From contig CM072887.1 of NCBI GenBank assembly GCA_037013685.1, positions 47,791,154 to 47,855,153 of the forward strand: a stretch of 64,000 bases of DNA. Reading direction: 5' to 3'. Positions 34,201-48,600 of the stretch are shown piece after piece (the first letter of the stretch is position 1; the number at the start of each line of letters is the position of its first letter). A program made the position numbers and the translations under genes. The notes under the pieces are model-generated. The model had not been told where the DNA came from. It did not search any database and was given only the letters and a program-made list of their open reading frames with translations. The DNA comes from Acridotheres tristis. Taxonomy: Eukaryota > Chordata > Aves > Passeriformes > Sturnidae.

Positions 34201-37200
34201 AACACAAAACCAATTAGCTGTTTTAATATACACAGAGAAACTGATTCCCAGAGAAGATGTGAACCTCACTAATGTATGCTATCATTAAGCCCAGCCACAT
34301 TAATATAACACAACTGCCACTATTGAGAAGATTTTCACTCAAACAATCTAAAAATAAACTGTGTAGGTACTTATGTAGGACTATTCGCAAATTAGATGCT
34401 AGAAAAAAATCTAATAATATTTTTACACATCTGTGTAAAATTCTACATTAAAAATCTTATTTCTCCATCTTTTCAGAGAAAGAATATGTAAAGGTGAAAA
34501 ATAAACTAGAAAACTTTGCATTTCTACTGCACAAGAGAGAATTATGTTTTCAGATGCTTCTCATACTGATCTTTAAATCCTGGATGAAAGAAGACATCAT
34601 TCATTACAACGCCTTTTTAAAAATTATTTTTCAGCATCAAGAAAACTAAATTGCAAGTTAGGAAAATGCAAAAGAGCATTATAGATTAGAATGTAGTAAC
34701 TACACATAGCTATGTGGAGTAAATGATCCTAATCTGAAATTATGACGCAAATCTTACCTAATGCAAATATTAGGAAACTCATTAAAATGGAGAATATATT
34801 CCTTAACCATTCCATAAATTATTTTAAATTTAATAAGAACCTACTCTGCTTTGAGAAATCCCTTTATACCCTACACCAAACTGCTCATCTGAAGACAATT
34901 AAATGGTCTACCCTCCATCTGTGACTAAGCTTCAGTTCTAAATGTCAGCTTAAGTAATGGAAACATTTTTTCCTATTCATTGCTAGTATTCTTGAAAAAA
35001 ATGTATTAATATGCATTAATAGTAAGAAAGTGAAGCTAGATCTTATTAATGTAGTTTGATGAATACATGCATGTGTATTCTGCTTTTCAACACTGGCCAA
35101 GAAAGCAACATTTTAACATGAAGTCTTTGAATTTGTTTGAAAAGGCAGAGTAGAGGCACTCTTCCTGTTCAGGCTATTTGTACTGTAATATAATAGATTC
35201 TAAGGAATAATTCAGTGGCCTTTGGTACTTTTATTTCACAAACTCAGGTCTATGCTATTTTTCAGGCATTATTCCATTTAAACATATAAGCTATTCTACT
35301 AATTGCAAAAAAATTTTCAACTCTTGACTACTGTATGAGTTCAATATGTGGAGAGGTTTAACAACAAATTAGCATACCAACCATAGTGCATTTTTACAAA
35401 TAGGAAGAATAAATAATACAGAATTCTTTTTGTGAAATCAATTCTTTATTTCAGACCTAGACTGCATAAGGCTAGTTAAAACGGTTTGCCTGTGGGTACT
35501 GATTATGGAAGTCTAATAGATATCTAGGTCTGTTCATATAATGGGCCACTTCTTTTTACAGAAATTGAGGCAGCGGAGTGTACTTACATCAGCACCCAAA
35601 TAAAATTCCAGCTCTCTTATTCAGCTTCCAAATGAACCAAAGTCAGTGCTGGACTTCAAATTTTATGCATCACCTGAATTATATGCCATTTCTTTTATTC
35701 TGCATATTTAAAACTTCCCCAAGTTTCTTCCTTTTCACCCTTTTACATTGGCCTTCATTCACTCTAATCAAGAATGTTATTTTACTCCCCTTATCATCCC
35801 ATAGTGGATTCACTTCATTCCTCCTAAATTTCATGGAAAGAAGGGACTTTTGCCTTATGTTACCTTATTTTACACCTAATATTGCTTTAAAAATACATTC
35901 TTTCTGCAGCAGTAAGAGAAATCTTCATTATAATACAAGCCATCCCTGTTCCCAGGGACAGAGAGGGTTCCAGCCATTTCCAGAATATATTTTTCAGTTT
36001 GTCAGCCTTCACTTGTAAATGAGATGGCTCACAGTTACATAATGTGAACTTAAACGTTTAACAAGTTCATCTGAAAATTCATCTTGGGTATCAAATCTGC
36101 TGCTTCAGACAAAACCTGGAATTAATCAAATATACCATCATGTTCTAGGCAAAATATACCACCTCATACCAGATGTAATCTGTATTTGACTAACTCAACA
36201 GTAAGGATATCTTATCCTGCAGACCAGCAGCATTATCTATTTCAACATCTCTTATACCTCAGTTTCTGAATTTTCTGCATATTACAGGCAGTAACAAAGA
36301 ATATTTCTGTTTCACTAAAGATGAGATTTATAAGGAGGAAAAAAGTGAATTCTAATGATGTCTAATCACAGACCTCCAAATCCTGAGGTTAGAATAGTCA
36401 TGTGATAAAATATAATAAGCATTAAAACCAGCTGAAAAACAACAAATCTACTTTAAAAATATTCTTCAGAGTGTACCCTGACATGCCAATTTATCAATAA
36501 AATCCTAACATTTGGTTACAGAATTAATGAAAATACATTAATATTACTCATGTTTTTTTCTGACATAACAAAGAAAAAACCACCATTTACTAGAATTTGA
36601 ATTCCATTACAGAAGAAAAGCCAGATAAAAAAGAGAGGGAAAATACAGGTAGTAAGTCCAACAACTACAGCAAAAGAGTCTCAATAATAAAAATAACTCA
36701 AATGAATTTTTGCTACTATAAGAACCTACAGAATCTTGTAATACTATTGAAAATTGGCTCTGTTGAATCAGCTCTAGTTACATTCTGGTGTGATTTTTTT
36801 CTGAGCATGCAGACCTTTCAACACCTGTATAGAGCACATACCAGTTATTCTATTAATTTATTTCTGACTGAATTAAAATTCTTGACTGTAAACAATTATC
36901 TGATAAAGAAAGTGTGAGTGGTATCTGTGTGTAGCAACCCAGCCACTCCTTCAGTTAAGAGAGACTCCTAGAAATACCCTTAAAAATCGTGTTTGAAACA
37001 TCATTAGGAAAACACAGTGTTATAACGTTAATTTTTGCCAGCTACTTCTGGTAAACATCTCACACCATTTCTGGCTCGAAATTACCAATTCTGTTGATTT
37101 TTTTCCAGCTACACATCAACTTTTATATATCTCAGTACATAGCAATTAAACAACAGAATGAAACACAACCTATTTCTAACCACATTTTCACGAAGCAAGG

Positions 37201-37649
37201 AAATGCTGGACCAAAAAACAAAGAGCACACGCCCCCCTAAAAATATTAATGTGCATTACCAGAATATTAGATACTCTTTGCCATGGTATAGCAATAGTAA
37301 ACCAAGTCCTTTTTCTCTGACATGTTCTTACCCTTATTATGTATGTATATATGTGAGTATATAAGAACAGCAGTTACATTTAATATCCAATCTTTGTTTT
37401 ACCAATCAGAAGTTTAAGTTCTCTCAGAGGTGGATACTGCTACCTATTTCTATAGAATCCAAACACTCCCCATCTAACAGCAGCAAAACCTGAAAAGTTC
37501 CTGATACCTTCCAAAGAAAAAGGTAGGAAGACAAGCCATATTAAACATATGAAAAAGAAATCCTGGCTAGGTAGCAAAGATGATGAAAAAATTTAGACCT
37601 CAAATAAGCGTTGTTATCCATTAGAAACATTGAGAAAATTGGCACTCAC
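31262..37649 (-). other. UTRN: Utrophin intron, 6.4 kb
   Basis: Very AT-rich intron with a T(19) run (33266-33284). A 146-codon plus-strand open frame near 35578-36018 is pyrimidine-driven and not supported as a gene. No recognised repeats. Confidence 0.9.
33266..33284. repeat. T(19) homopolymer
   Basis: A run of 19 T residues on the plus strand (A run in the utrophin transcript). No retroposed body was recognised beside it. Confidence 0.9.
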
Positions 37650-37761
37650 AGGTATACAATACTCCACCATTGGATAATGCAATTTATGCCCCTTTGCTGT
37701 ACGGCCAGAAAAGAAACAGCTCTGACAGACATCATAGTTGAAATGTTTTAAGCTTCGGTAC
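37650..37761 (-). CDS. UTRN: Utrophin exon (dystrophin exon 69 equivalent), 112 bp: second half of ZZ finger
   Basis: It completes Arg and encodes [35 protein letters not shown] and IP. The CQSC pair and the HKLH histidines are the distal zinc ligands of the ZZ domain, which stabilises binding of beta-dystroglycan by the WW/EF region. [11 protein letters not shown] is the utrophin form (dystrophin RVAKGHKMHYP). Phase 2 in, 0 out. Donor gtgagt, acceptor ccccgcag. All expected ligands are intact. Confidence 0.97.
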
Positions 37762-40125
37762 CTGCGGGGACATTAAACAAAGTGATTAGAGGTTTACTTC
37801 TAATTAAGCCTCACTAAGCAAATTACTCTGAAATGATGTCAGATGTTTTTCAGCAGCAGCAACACAAGGACACAGTGAGTTTGTTGGGATTAGCTCAGAG
37901 ACAACTTTCAAGTGTGCACAACCAGAACATGGCAGAGCCAACACCCACGATGGCTGCAGGCCCAGGGACACCAGTGCCACTGCAGCAGCGGCAGGGACAC
38001 AGGAAACCTGCAGCCCCTTACTCCACAGAACCTTCCTACACTACACACCTCACTGAGTATTCAAAAGTTCCTGCCTTCATATCAATATAGAGAGCCATTG
38101 CCAATCGCCGGCTGCCCAAGTAGTTTTGATGCAGAAAATCTTACAGGCATCAGCTTCATTGATGGACTGGGAAGAATTTCTCATTTTAAAGTTTTTAGTG
38201 ACTTTAAACTATATTGCTTTGGTTTTCTTCTATTTATTATTCCTGTGTCATCTCAAAAAAAACCTTTTATACACCGGACTGGTTTATTTTAGCTTTTACA
38301 CTCAACAGTTAAAGGCTTGTAAATAATTTTGATGCTCAGAAATTCTATACACATTCCAGAAAACTAAATTCTCAAGAATTCATGAATTTTAAGAGTAATC
38401 TAAAATTCAGCTAAAAATACACAATGTTTTGTTTATTTTTGGTGGCTTTTTAAAGAGTATATGTATAAATAGGGTAACAAACTCCTACAGTATCCCTTCT
38501 ACTAAATTAATCACTGGGAGTTTGAGTTATCTATTTATTTAGACCAAAGCAATAATTCAATTCCAGATTCTACCACGTTTCTATGCTGTGGTTGTTCTGA
38601 CAAGGATGAGGTTATATCGCTTGTATGAAACTAAAATGAACTAACTGAACCAAACTGAATAGCTACTGAATAGTTAAAGTTTAAATTAAATTGCTTCCTG
38701 AGAGCAGTTTTCAGTACTCATCCACATTTTTCCCCTGTTGAGTTTTATGTTTTGTTTTGCAAGGGAATATGTGTCTATAAATGTAGAAATTTACTTTAGA
38801 AGATGCTGATCCAACTTGTTTATGATCTTTTCTCAGAGCCTGTGCATTAAATGGCTACATTTACCTTCTGCTAAGACACTAGATGCTTTTGTTGCTGCAG
38901 ATCTCTAACGTAATTGTAGAAATTATTTAGAATGACCCATTCTAAATTGGTCTTTTTCTTCTCTATCTCTCTGCCCTCCTACACATAATACAACTTCAAT
39001 AACCATAACTTAGGTGAGCTAGAGCTTTGTCACCCTATGCTTCCTTCAACAATAATAAAGACAAGAACACTTAGAGAATTTAATCTCCTCTTAAGATATG
39101 CAACAAAGTTTGATAAGATTTCTTACTTTTGCAAATACATACTTATATTTATAAAAAAAAAGAGAAAAAGAGGGTTGCTAGCTTAGTCCTGTAAGATCGA
39201 CTAAAGCCAGCATTCCTAAAACTAGGCAAGATTAATCTGACCTCAGGATTTATTATCCTCTAAAATAATGGAAAGATGGAGAACAGAAAGCATGATGAAC
39301 AAAAATTATGCATCTGCCTAGATATCTAAAGAAAAAGCTTAGAAGCACTTACATGATAGACTGCTTTATTTTTCCTGGATAATACATTAGACTCCATGAC
39401 CACAGTAGAGAAAAAAGCCAATTATGCTTAACTTTAGCTGTAGCCTTTACTGAAGATTTTGGAGGTGGGGGTTGCATCACTTTATACACTGGAGCAATCA
39501 TTTCACAAACAATTTCACGTTAGTCATAGCAATACTTGCTAAGGGTACCAACTACAGTTCAAGAGAATTACATGGAGAGTGTTTTCCATGTATCCTTTTC
39601 TTTCAGAATTCACACTTTTCTTTGAAAAGACATGTTAGATTATGTTCAGGGACAGACAGGAACTTTGCAAGTCTTATCACAACAACATATCAGTGTTTGT
39701 TTTAAGCAAGGAAAGATTTATGCTGAAGGGTGTTTCATACTGCCTGGCATAAGTTAGTTCCCTAAGCCTTATGCAGGAGAGCAGGCAGACAGTCCACGTT
39801 TTTTCTGATCACCTCCTTTTGATCCTGTGCTTACAGAACACGTGGGGTGCATTTATAATTCATTTACTAGCTTTTGGATCCACCAATCCAAAACATCTGA
39901 TGACAACCCACCCTGCACCTCTGTCAGCCACTGCGTCTCTAACAGTGGCGATGCATGAGCCAGAACTGCACTGGCTCAGGCCACACTGTGGCCTCACCAC
40001 GGGTGGTAGATCACATCTTAAAGAAGGAAAACAGTGGGAAAAGACAGAAAGAGCTTCATTTGTTGGAAGACTTAAACCTGTGGATATTTCCAGAGAAACA
40101 TTTTACCTAATACTTCTCCTCTTAC
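37762..40125 (-). other. UTRN: Utrophin intron, 2.4 kb
   Basis: Two GC-richer patches (about 37900-38040 and 39890-40010) stand out from an AT-rich background but match nothing I know. No gene supported. Confidence 0.9.
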
Positions 40126-40292
40126 CTAAATCCAACAATTGGACACTCTTTACAGATGTTGCACTTGGCCTGATGTTTTGCTGTTTCTGCGGCTGCCACA
40201 CGGTGTAGAACTGGTAACCACACCATAGACTGTGGTTCTAAGCGCATCCAATCTATAAATTGCTTTACAGTTATTTCTGGCTTATTGTGGTT
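40126..40292 (-). CDS. UTRN: Utrophin exon (dystrophin exon 68 equivalent), 167 bp: start of ZZ finger
   Basis: It encodes [40 protein letters not shown] and [15 protein letters not shown]. The first part ends the EF-hand region, and CNIC provides the proximal zinc-binding Cys pair of the ZZ domain. Phase 0 in, 2 out (Arg codon split). Donor gtaaga, acceptor ccacag. Mammalian utrophin differs by a few residues (NNNKPEISVKEF). An open frame on the opposite strand is only a shadow of this exon. Confidence 0.97.
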
Positions 40293-42510
40293 CTGTGGAG
40301 AGAAAAAAACACACATCCAAATTTAATAAAAAACAACCAAAACCAAAACAACAGACATCCACAAGTAGATTTTCTTTACAATTATATGAAAAAAAGACCC
40401 CAACAACCTGCATGAATTCTTTCCATGACAGTTTAATCCAAAACCATTCACAGGATACAAGAAATAGCCTCAATGAAAATGAAAATAAAGAAAACAAGTT
40501 AAGTCAGCAAGACTTTAGAAGACTAAACAGCAGTGATAAAGTAGATGGTAACAAAGATGGAGGACACAGTAAAGAAGCAACAGATTGTATAGTAAAGCTG
40601 TCTTTCAACTGAAAGGACTTGAGTATGAGCATGAAAGGGAAGCACACTGCAGTTCAGACATACTGAAGACATGGTTGTCTTCTGAGTTAAGATTGATACC
40701 AAAACACTAAAGTCAGTAGTGTTTGCATGTGTGTACTGACTGCCCCAAGACTCGCCCATTTTTTATTGTGTTCTAAGTCCATGGTGTTCTGTCTAGTTAG
40801 CACATTAAATGTAGCACACACAAACAACAAACAGGCAAAGAACAAGAAAGGAATCTGCCATTTATAGCCAGTCACTGCAAGAATATAGCAGAGCTAAGGT
40901 ATTAACATGACTGTTTTAAGAAGCAAGCAAACACATCTCCACATTTTCTTTAAGTTGTAACCACTGGAGGAGCCTAGCTACAAAGGTATTGTATTCATCA
41001 GCTTTGTCAGCAATAACAACAGAGGTTCTGAGCTCAATGGAAGCAAAAAAATAAAGTTTAAAATGAAAGTTATTCTTCAATGGTAATATGTGATGGAAAG
41101 CAATGCTAGGCTTCTTAACCTATTCATGGTCCAAGTTCATTTTTGGCAGAAAGAGGGAGAAGCCTGAAAAAAGAGTGTTTCTTCCTCACGAACAAAATAC
41201 TTTATTTCACTGGGCTAACTGACATGCAGCTGCACATTTTCTCTATGCTTTCCTAATGACCAGGGACTGAACTTGAACTACTCATGTGAGATGAGGGATG
41301 CAACCTCATTATCAGTATAATCGTAGTAACACATCAAGTATTTAAACATTATCTTGTTAGTACCCCCCACCCACAATTGAATAGCATGGGAGATGGGGTA
41401 GATCCTAGATAGACAAAGGTCATTCCTCTGTCACACAAAGTCTGCAAATACTAAATGAACAATTTGTTTCAGCATGACTCAAACCACTCAAGGCCAGTGA
41501 TAGATATGTCAAGCACCATCCCTTATTGTCTGAAGCAGCAATGTTAAAACATCAGGGGAAGCTTTACATGGTTAATTGGTCAAAAATGTAGAAATCTCTA
41601 TGAAAAAATGGCAAAAGAAAATCCTCGGAAAGTTCACTAAAATCTTTAACGTTCAATTCAATAAAATCAGAAATATCCAAGTCACTAATTTTATATAAGC
41701 TATAGTGTATTTTAATCCATACAGAATTTCTGACAATGCTCAAATCAGCTGCTTTCTTAAAAGTAATGCACTGAAGCAGTATAGCTATCAATAGCTAACA
41801 GTTGGAGCCTTAGGCATCCTTGAAAAAGTCAGAGTTAGTTGTGTTTCATTACAACATCCTGTTTTTAATTCTCATCTTCTTTAAACAGACAGACACTCCT
41901 TGCAGCCTCATTAACCCCCTGCATGTAGTGTGGAGCTGCACAGCAGGCTGCAAGAGCTTTATTCCATGTTCTGATCTGCTGCATAAAGCCTCACAGTATA
42001 AAAACGACTACACTTGAAGTTTCATGCAACTGCAAGGTCTTTTGTCAGTAACATAAAGCTAAATAATTTCCTGGTGCACAAGGTCAAAAATTACTACCAA
42101 CATAATTTTCTTGTTCTGTTGAGATCATGGCTTATTCCAGCTGGAAAAAGCATGTTGTCCTCTTAGCATTAGGCTGCATTTGAACAACGCAAAGCAGGAT
42201 AATTGGCTGCTACAAAATTTTTAACAGCTTTTAGAGCAGCAAACACTATCAGAATTAAGAAGATTTATATATTCTTGTGGCTAAATATAATCTGTTTGAT
42301 CCTCTCATAAACCATAAACCATCTTTTACAGCTGCATTTTCACATGAATTTCCCATACTTAGCTGCAGGAGCATATAATTTTTTGTTCAAAACTCAGTGG
42401 ACGTTTTTCTATTCCTCTCTTCTTTTTACATCAGCATGTACCAGTGAATCTGTAAACTTAAGAGAGAGTTTGTTTTTGTTTTGTTCTTCACATGAAGGTC
42501 TTTATCTTAC
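40293..42510 (-). other. UTRN: Utrophin intron, 2.2 kb
   Basis: AT-rich, with no recognisable repeat or gene. Confidence 0.9.
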
Positions 42511-42668
42511 CTGTTGGAAGCAGCTGCGCACACTGGGTTCAATATTGCTGCCACCAAACGCTGCCACTTCCCCAAGCTGTCGTGGGATCTGGATAGCATC
42601 GTGAAGCAGGAGGCCCAGCTGCCTCTGGTCACACATTTCTGTAGGGCCTGCCACCTCCTTGAAGAGAT
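42511..42668 (-). CDS. UTRN: Utrophin exon (dystrophin exon 67 equivalent), 158 bp: EF-hand region
   Basis: It encodes [40 protein letters not shown] and [12 protein letters not shown] after completing Tyr. This is the second EF-hand-like unit, which in the family is structural and does not clearly bind calcium. [10 protein letters not shown] is the utrophin variant (dystrophin SSTGFCDQRR). Phase 1 in, 0 out. Donor gtaaga, acceptor gttgcag. Length matches dystrophin exon 67. Confidence 0.97.
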
Positions 42669-45600
42669 CTGCAACACCAACAAAAGACACCATCTTGTTC
42701 TGTTTCCATGTATACCCCCTTTCATTCAGTAACCCTGTAGCTCAAGCTTTTAATTTCTGTATTATTGTCATGGTTACAAATGGCCACTGTCCCATTTACA
42801 AGATATTTTTTTCATCTAATCTTGATTTGTAACCATACAAATGAGAAAAATAAGGCCAAAAAATTGAAACTATATAGCTTCTTATGGCACAAGGTGGACC
42901 GGAAGGTGATTTGAGGCAGCACGGCTTCACCAGCAAAAACTCCTGCCTGACAAACCTAATGATCTCCTATGGTAGAGTGACTACATTAGTGGACAGGGGC
43001 ATGACTATACGTGTCATCTCTCTGGATTTCTGTAAGGCTTCTGACACAGTCCCCCACAACATCCTTCTCTCTAAATTCAAGAGAGATGGATTTGATGGGT
43101 GGTCTGTTAGATGGATAAGGAATTGGTTGGATGTGGCCAACAAGAGGGTAGTGGTCAACAGCTCAGAGGCCCGGTGGACAGCAATGACAAGTGATGTCCC
43201 TCAAGGGTCCATATTGGGACCAGTGTTTTATCTGGTATCTTCATTAATAAAAGGGATGAAGGGATTGAGTGCACTCTCCGCAGGTCTGCAAGTGACACTA
43301 AGCCGAGTGGTGTGGCTGACATACATGGAGGATGGGATGCCATCCACACCTGGACAAGCACAAGAAGTGGGCCTCTGGGAACCTCATGGGGTCCAACAAG
43401 GCCAAATGCAAGGTACTGCACCTGAGTCAGGGCAACACTCAGAATCAGTTCAGGTTGGGGGATGAAGGACTGAGGGCAGCCCTTAGGAGGAGGACTTGAG
43501 GGTGCTAGTAGATGAAAAGCTGGACAGCCCAGGAAGTCAACCACATCCTGGGCTATATCAGAAACAGTATGGCAAACAGATGGAGGGGGAGGATTCTGCA
43601 CACTCTGCTCTTGTGAGACCCCACCTGGAGTACTGAGTCCAGCTCTGAGGTCTCCAGCACAGGAAAGATATGGAGATGTAAGAGCAGATCCAGAGGAAGG
43701 CCAAAAAACTCATTATAGGAGAGATGTTCCATCACTCTGAATAAAGGCTGAGAAAGTTGGGGTTGTTCAGCCTGAAGACTCCAAGGAGACCTTATTTTGG
43801 CTTTTCAGTACTCAAAGAAGACTTACAAGAAAGCTGGGAACAAAGCTTTTAGCAGGGCCTGTTGCAATAGGACATGTAGGAATGGTTTTAAAATAAGAGA
43901 AGGCAGATTTAGACTAGTTGTTAAGAAAGAATTTTTTTTGCAACGAGGGTAGCAAAACACTAGAACAAGTTGCCCAAAGACGTGGTAGATGTTCTATCCC
44001 TGAAAACATTAAAGGCCAGATTGGATAGGGCTTGGAGTAACTTGATCCAGGAAAAGACGACCCTAGTAATTGCAAGGTGGTTGGTCTAGATGACCTTTTA
44101 AAGCCCCTTCCAAACCAAAGTATTCTATGATTCCATAAAGAATGAAATAATGTTTGAGATATCCACATCTCTTATGCTAAAAATCTATGTTATGCTTCAG
44201 TTGGTTGGGGACAGAAGCACAATCCCTCTGAACTGAGACTGGAAGTTACCACAAGTCATAACTGGCCATGCGAAATAGCTTAAAGCAAGAGCAGCAGCCA
44301 GAAAGACAACTTGAGCTTAACAATAATCACATTTTCTTCCTGGATAACCATGTCTGCTTCCATGTACTTTGCCTTCACTGATTCCATTTTCCTAAGGTGT
44401 ATAGCCCTGCAGTATAACTGGATGAACCAGCATGACTGTAACAAGAGAAAAAAATGATGCTGAAAGGGATCAAGAAAATTTTTCCAGATACAGCCACTGG
44501 GAAGGAAGATACTGCTTGTACCTACACTCACAGCAGAGTATTGAGTTAATAGGCCTGTCAGCAGTACAGTTATTATTTCTCAAGTGCTTTCTTACCACAT
44601 TTCTTTGATCAGACAATTTTAATTGTTAAAATGCTCAGCTAAAAACGTTGTTTCTGCCAATAATTTTGATTTACGAAATCTAGCTGTGTATATTAACATT
44701 TAGTCACAGGATTAATCTTTTCTGAAAACACCTTCAATGCTGCGTTCATCATATCTTTTAATTCTGTGATTTGAAAAATTACAGAAGAAGTAGAATCAAA
44801 TTCTTATGTTCATTCCAGCTGGTTTTTACAATCTCCTTTTGCACTCAGTGGCTGGCTTGGATTAAAGCTCCAAGTAATCTTAAAAGAAAAATAATCCATT
44901 TATATTATGCCCATACTTCTTCATGTTTCTCATCAGAACAACCACTAATAAATTAGAAATAAATGAAATTTGAAAATCCAGTCTGACTGCACTTCTGCTC
45001 AAGAAAAAGACAGCCTTTGTTAAGAAACATTCATGAGTAACTCCTATTACATGGTGTAAATTGTTTTGCCCTTCATTTGGAGCAACTGGCAAGCTTTGTC
45101 AGTGTGCTTCAGATAATCTGGGCACACTTTTTTTTTTCTTCTCAAAGATGGTGGAAGCAGAATAAAGGATCTTCACAAAGTAAAAATCCAGATGACTGAA
45201 CTAATTTTTAGATTTTATTGTATTTTTCTCACCCTTTCTTGCCTAGTCAAACAGTAGCTACAGCATCTTGTCCACTCAGTGTTGAGGAAAAAAAACCAAC
45301 ACAGGCAATAGAGGGGACAGAGTTAATACTGTACAGCTGCAGGCGCCTCTTGGCAATCCCAAATCATGGCTCTCTTCTTCAGCTGCGGATGGGACAGTTT
45401 TTCAATTTATAAGAGTCATTTAAAAAAGAAAACAACTGATAGCATAAAAAAAGAGGAAAAAATAAATTGTCTTATTCTTTCTGTTTGCATCAGTCTGCAG
45501 TGGAAACAGGCCATAAAAGAAGAACAATTCATTAGCTGCTGGAGCTGGGAGGCAGATGAAGTAATTTCCTAAGTCCTAGAACTTCAGTTGATTGTGGAGC

Positions 45601-48600
45601 TGATAAATAGAGGAAAACGATGTGACAGGAGAGGGAATAGTGATTAGCTGGGAGGAAACCAGCAAATACCTTTGAAGAGCTCTAACTCCTCCAAATTGTT
45701 TCTTAACACTTGGCAGCTGTGCCACAGCCAAAGACTGTCCAGGTGCAAGGAGTTTATGGATAGTATCATCTTTTCCCAAACCCCTCAATGCCTTCAACGT
45801 GGCATGCAGAAAGAGAAGCTCCTAAACTGAAGGCATGGAAAATGAGAATACTCTTGTTATCTGGCCCACCTGCTCCAAGTAACCCATGAGCTATTCCCTG
45901 GCAAAGGAGGCATGGCAAGAGCATCTCTCAAGTGGGAGATGGAGGAGAGCCTGTTTTAGCTCAGACAGGGAGCACCCAGGCACCCTACTCCCCACCAGTG
46001 GGAAAGGGGACTCCATACATCACCCACCAGCAATCTCAAAAGCCACAACCTCTTTTAAATGGAGTTTGTTAACATGTTAACACACTAGAGGAGTTTCAAC
46101 AAAAAACACATTAATATAAAGGTTAAACTAACAAGGTACTCTAACAAAGGACAAGAGGAATGACTGAGGAAGCAGAGAAAAGATTATTCAGACATGAGTT
46201 GTATGAATAAAACAGAAACCAGGAAAAGAGAAATCAGTTAAATGAATTCAGTCTCACACTAGTATTTTGAGGATTACAGCCAGCAGGACTCAAACTGCAA
46301 CTTAGTTGGACAACCTGAAAAAAATGTACTTAATGGTTGATGAAGAAAGGAATACCTGAAAATATCGAAAAGTTTATTGAAGTCCTAAAAAAAAGATAAT
46401 AAGATAGGTAGTAGAAAGATGTCCACAACCCACATTTTGTTACATTGTCACAACAGAATGCACATTCTAATTTCTTCTTTTTTTTAGTTAGGTCCAAATG
46501 GTTTGAAAAATTACAACATAAACATAGCAGTAAAAAAACCCCACCACATTCCAAGGATGTTGTACATCATTTGAAAACTGAACTGCTTAGAAGATGAGAT
46601 TTATTAAGTAGCCCTTCTTTTTCATCTTAAATCATAAAGATTTTGCACATTAAATGATATGACCCAAAAGCTACACACTGTAAAAAACTCCATATGTTTT
46701 TTTTTTTCTATTTCTGCTGCCAGTTTGGGCTTTGGGTGTTAGAAACAAATGCAAAGTGAAGTACACACAAATGCATTTTTATGTAGTTCACAAGTGACCC
46801 TCCTTGTCAGATGAGAAAGCAGAAAGAAGCCTGAGACTCCTCGCCCTAAAACATAGATGTAAGCAGTTCACAACTACTGAATTACTTTTGGAGGTCCATT
46901 TTTACTCTCGGGAGCACTCAGGCATGTGCTTGAAGCTAAGCATGTCTTAAATATTTTCAGGAATAGGCATTCTTTAATTGAGGTTTCCATGTTTCCTCTA
47001 AAGCAATTGAAACTTTAATTAAAGATCCAGTCTCATGTCAACCCTGAAGTCTAGAACCTTAAAAAGAAGCTTAATTAAATAAAAAAAAAATCACAGAAAT
47101 TTCTCTGTCAAAACATTTTTTAAAAATGTGTCAAGTGAAAAGATCCTACCTATACTATGCTGCAAATAAATATGCAGTCCAGAGGAAGGATGAAGACTTG
47201 AGCAGCAAACATTCAGGTTAAGAGTTTCACAAAGGAATTAAAGGTTCATCCAAAAGTTTTTAAAACAAGAAAGTTTGCTTATTTCACCACCAACTACTCT
47301 AAGAAGAGTTTGCCTCTCCAAGCCTAGCACATTTAAGGCACAGTCTGTGCTCTGCTGAGGGCTCTAACCACAACCAGCTGATGACTGTCACTCTCAGAGC
47401 AGCCTGGGACTGCCAGTGCCAATGACTCAGAAATGCTTAGAAGAATCAGCCAAAAGGAGAAGCAAATGCCAGGAGCTGGTCTGAGAAAGGGAAATTTCAA
47501 AAGGTGGGTAATTGTATTAAGCAACCGTGTTTGGGGTTCTCTTTTTTTCCAAGTGACTGACTTTCTTGAAAATACTCAGGAATTCCATTACAATTTTCAC
47601 TCGAGGACTGAGAACTCAGTAGATATGACAAAATTTCTCTCAACAAGAGACGATTAGTAGGGTATGACAAAATCAAAAGAACCAAGAGAGATGGCATCAA
47701 AGAAGAGTCTGTGACAGCTTGTGCCAGAGGACCCCAAAACGCTGACTTCAAAGCCATTGCAAGCCAAGAACAGTACCTGACACGCATTTCCTTTGTTAGC
47801 AAAATTTCTTTTAGATTGAAGAATTCTTCTGTGACAATTTTAATGTTCATAAGGACAATAAAGCTAACAAAGATATCAAAGCCTGGCACATTAATTAGAG
47901 CAAGAGTTAAAACAAAAAGGATGCATTATCTGACTCTTAATTTTATGCTTCATGAATATGAGCAACTACTTTAATTTCAGATGTATTTCAGGTTGAAGTT
48001 ATGATTGCTTGGTACAAAAGTCTTCTGAGACTTATATTTAGGATTTCTCACAGCATCCTTCAGAGTAAAAGTCCATCTTTTTGACATAAATGATAAAAAT
48101 CTGTAGCCACAATCAGCTGCAATTTTTACTATTTAACACAAAGCAACAACATAAATATGAAGCCGACCTACTAATTTCCTTATTCTGCTTCAGTGCCTGT
48201 ATTTGGCAACTATATACTAATGTATTACCAATAGCAATTTAATGGGCCTATTCTCAGATTTCAGAGTTTTTTAAAAACCATTTTTTCCTAGGGTTCTCAG
48301 TTTATCATCCACAGCCTAACTCATACACTTTATGAAAGCTTTTGATTTCACACACAACAGCAGATTACCTTCTGAATTGTCATTATGGAACAAAGGTATG
48401 TCCATCAAGCTCTTTTTTAGTTGTGGAATACTTCATATATATTTCATACATATGTCAAATGATAGAAGGAAACTAAACACCCCAAAGTCTCAGTATGTCA
48501 TTCAGACGTCAAAATATGTCCCAATGCACTAAATACCTCTACTTTTGCTCAATGTTAATAACTAGGTTACAAGGTTGCCTACAAATGCTCTTAAGGAAAG

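Noticed and set aside
35578..36018. 146-codon plus-strand ORF
   Set aside because: Phe/Leu/Ser-heavy translation from a pyrimidine-rich stretch of intron; no domain, no regulatory context.
39771..40208. 145-codon plus-strand ORF
   Set aside because: Overlaps a firmly identified utrophin exon on the other strand; the open frame is a shadow plus neighbouring intron.
42884..43465. 193-codon ORF as a host gene
   Set aside because: Reverse-transcriptase motifs show it is CR1; the frame downstream is corrupt and the catalytic box is mutated.
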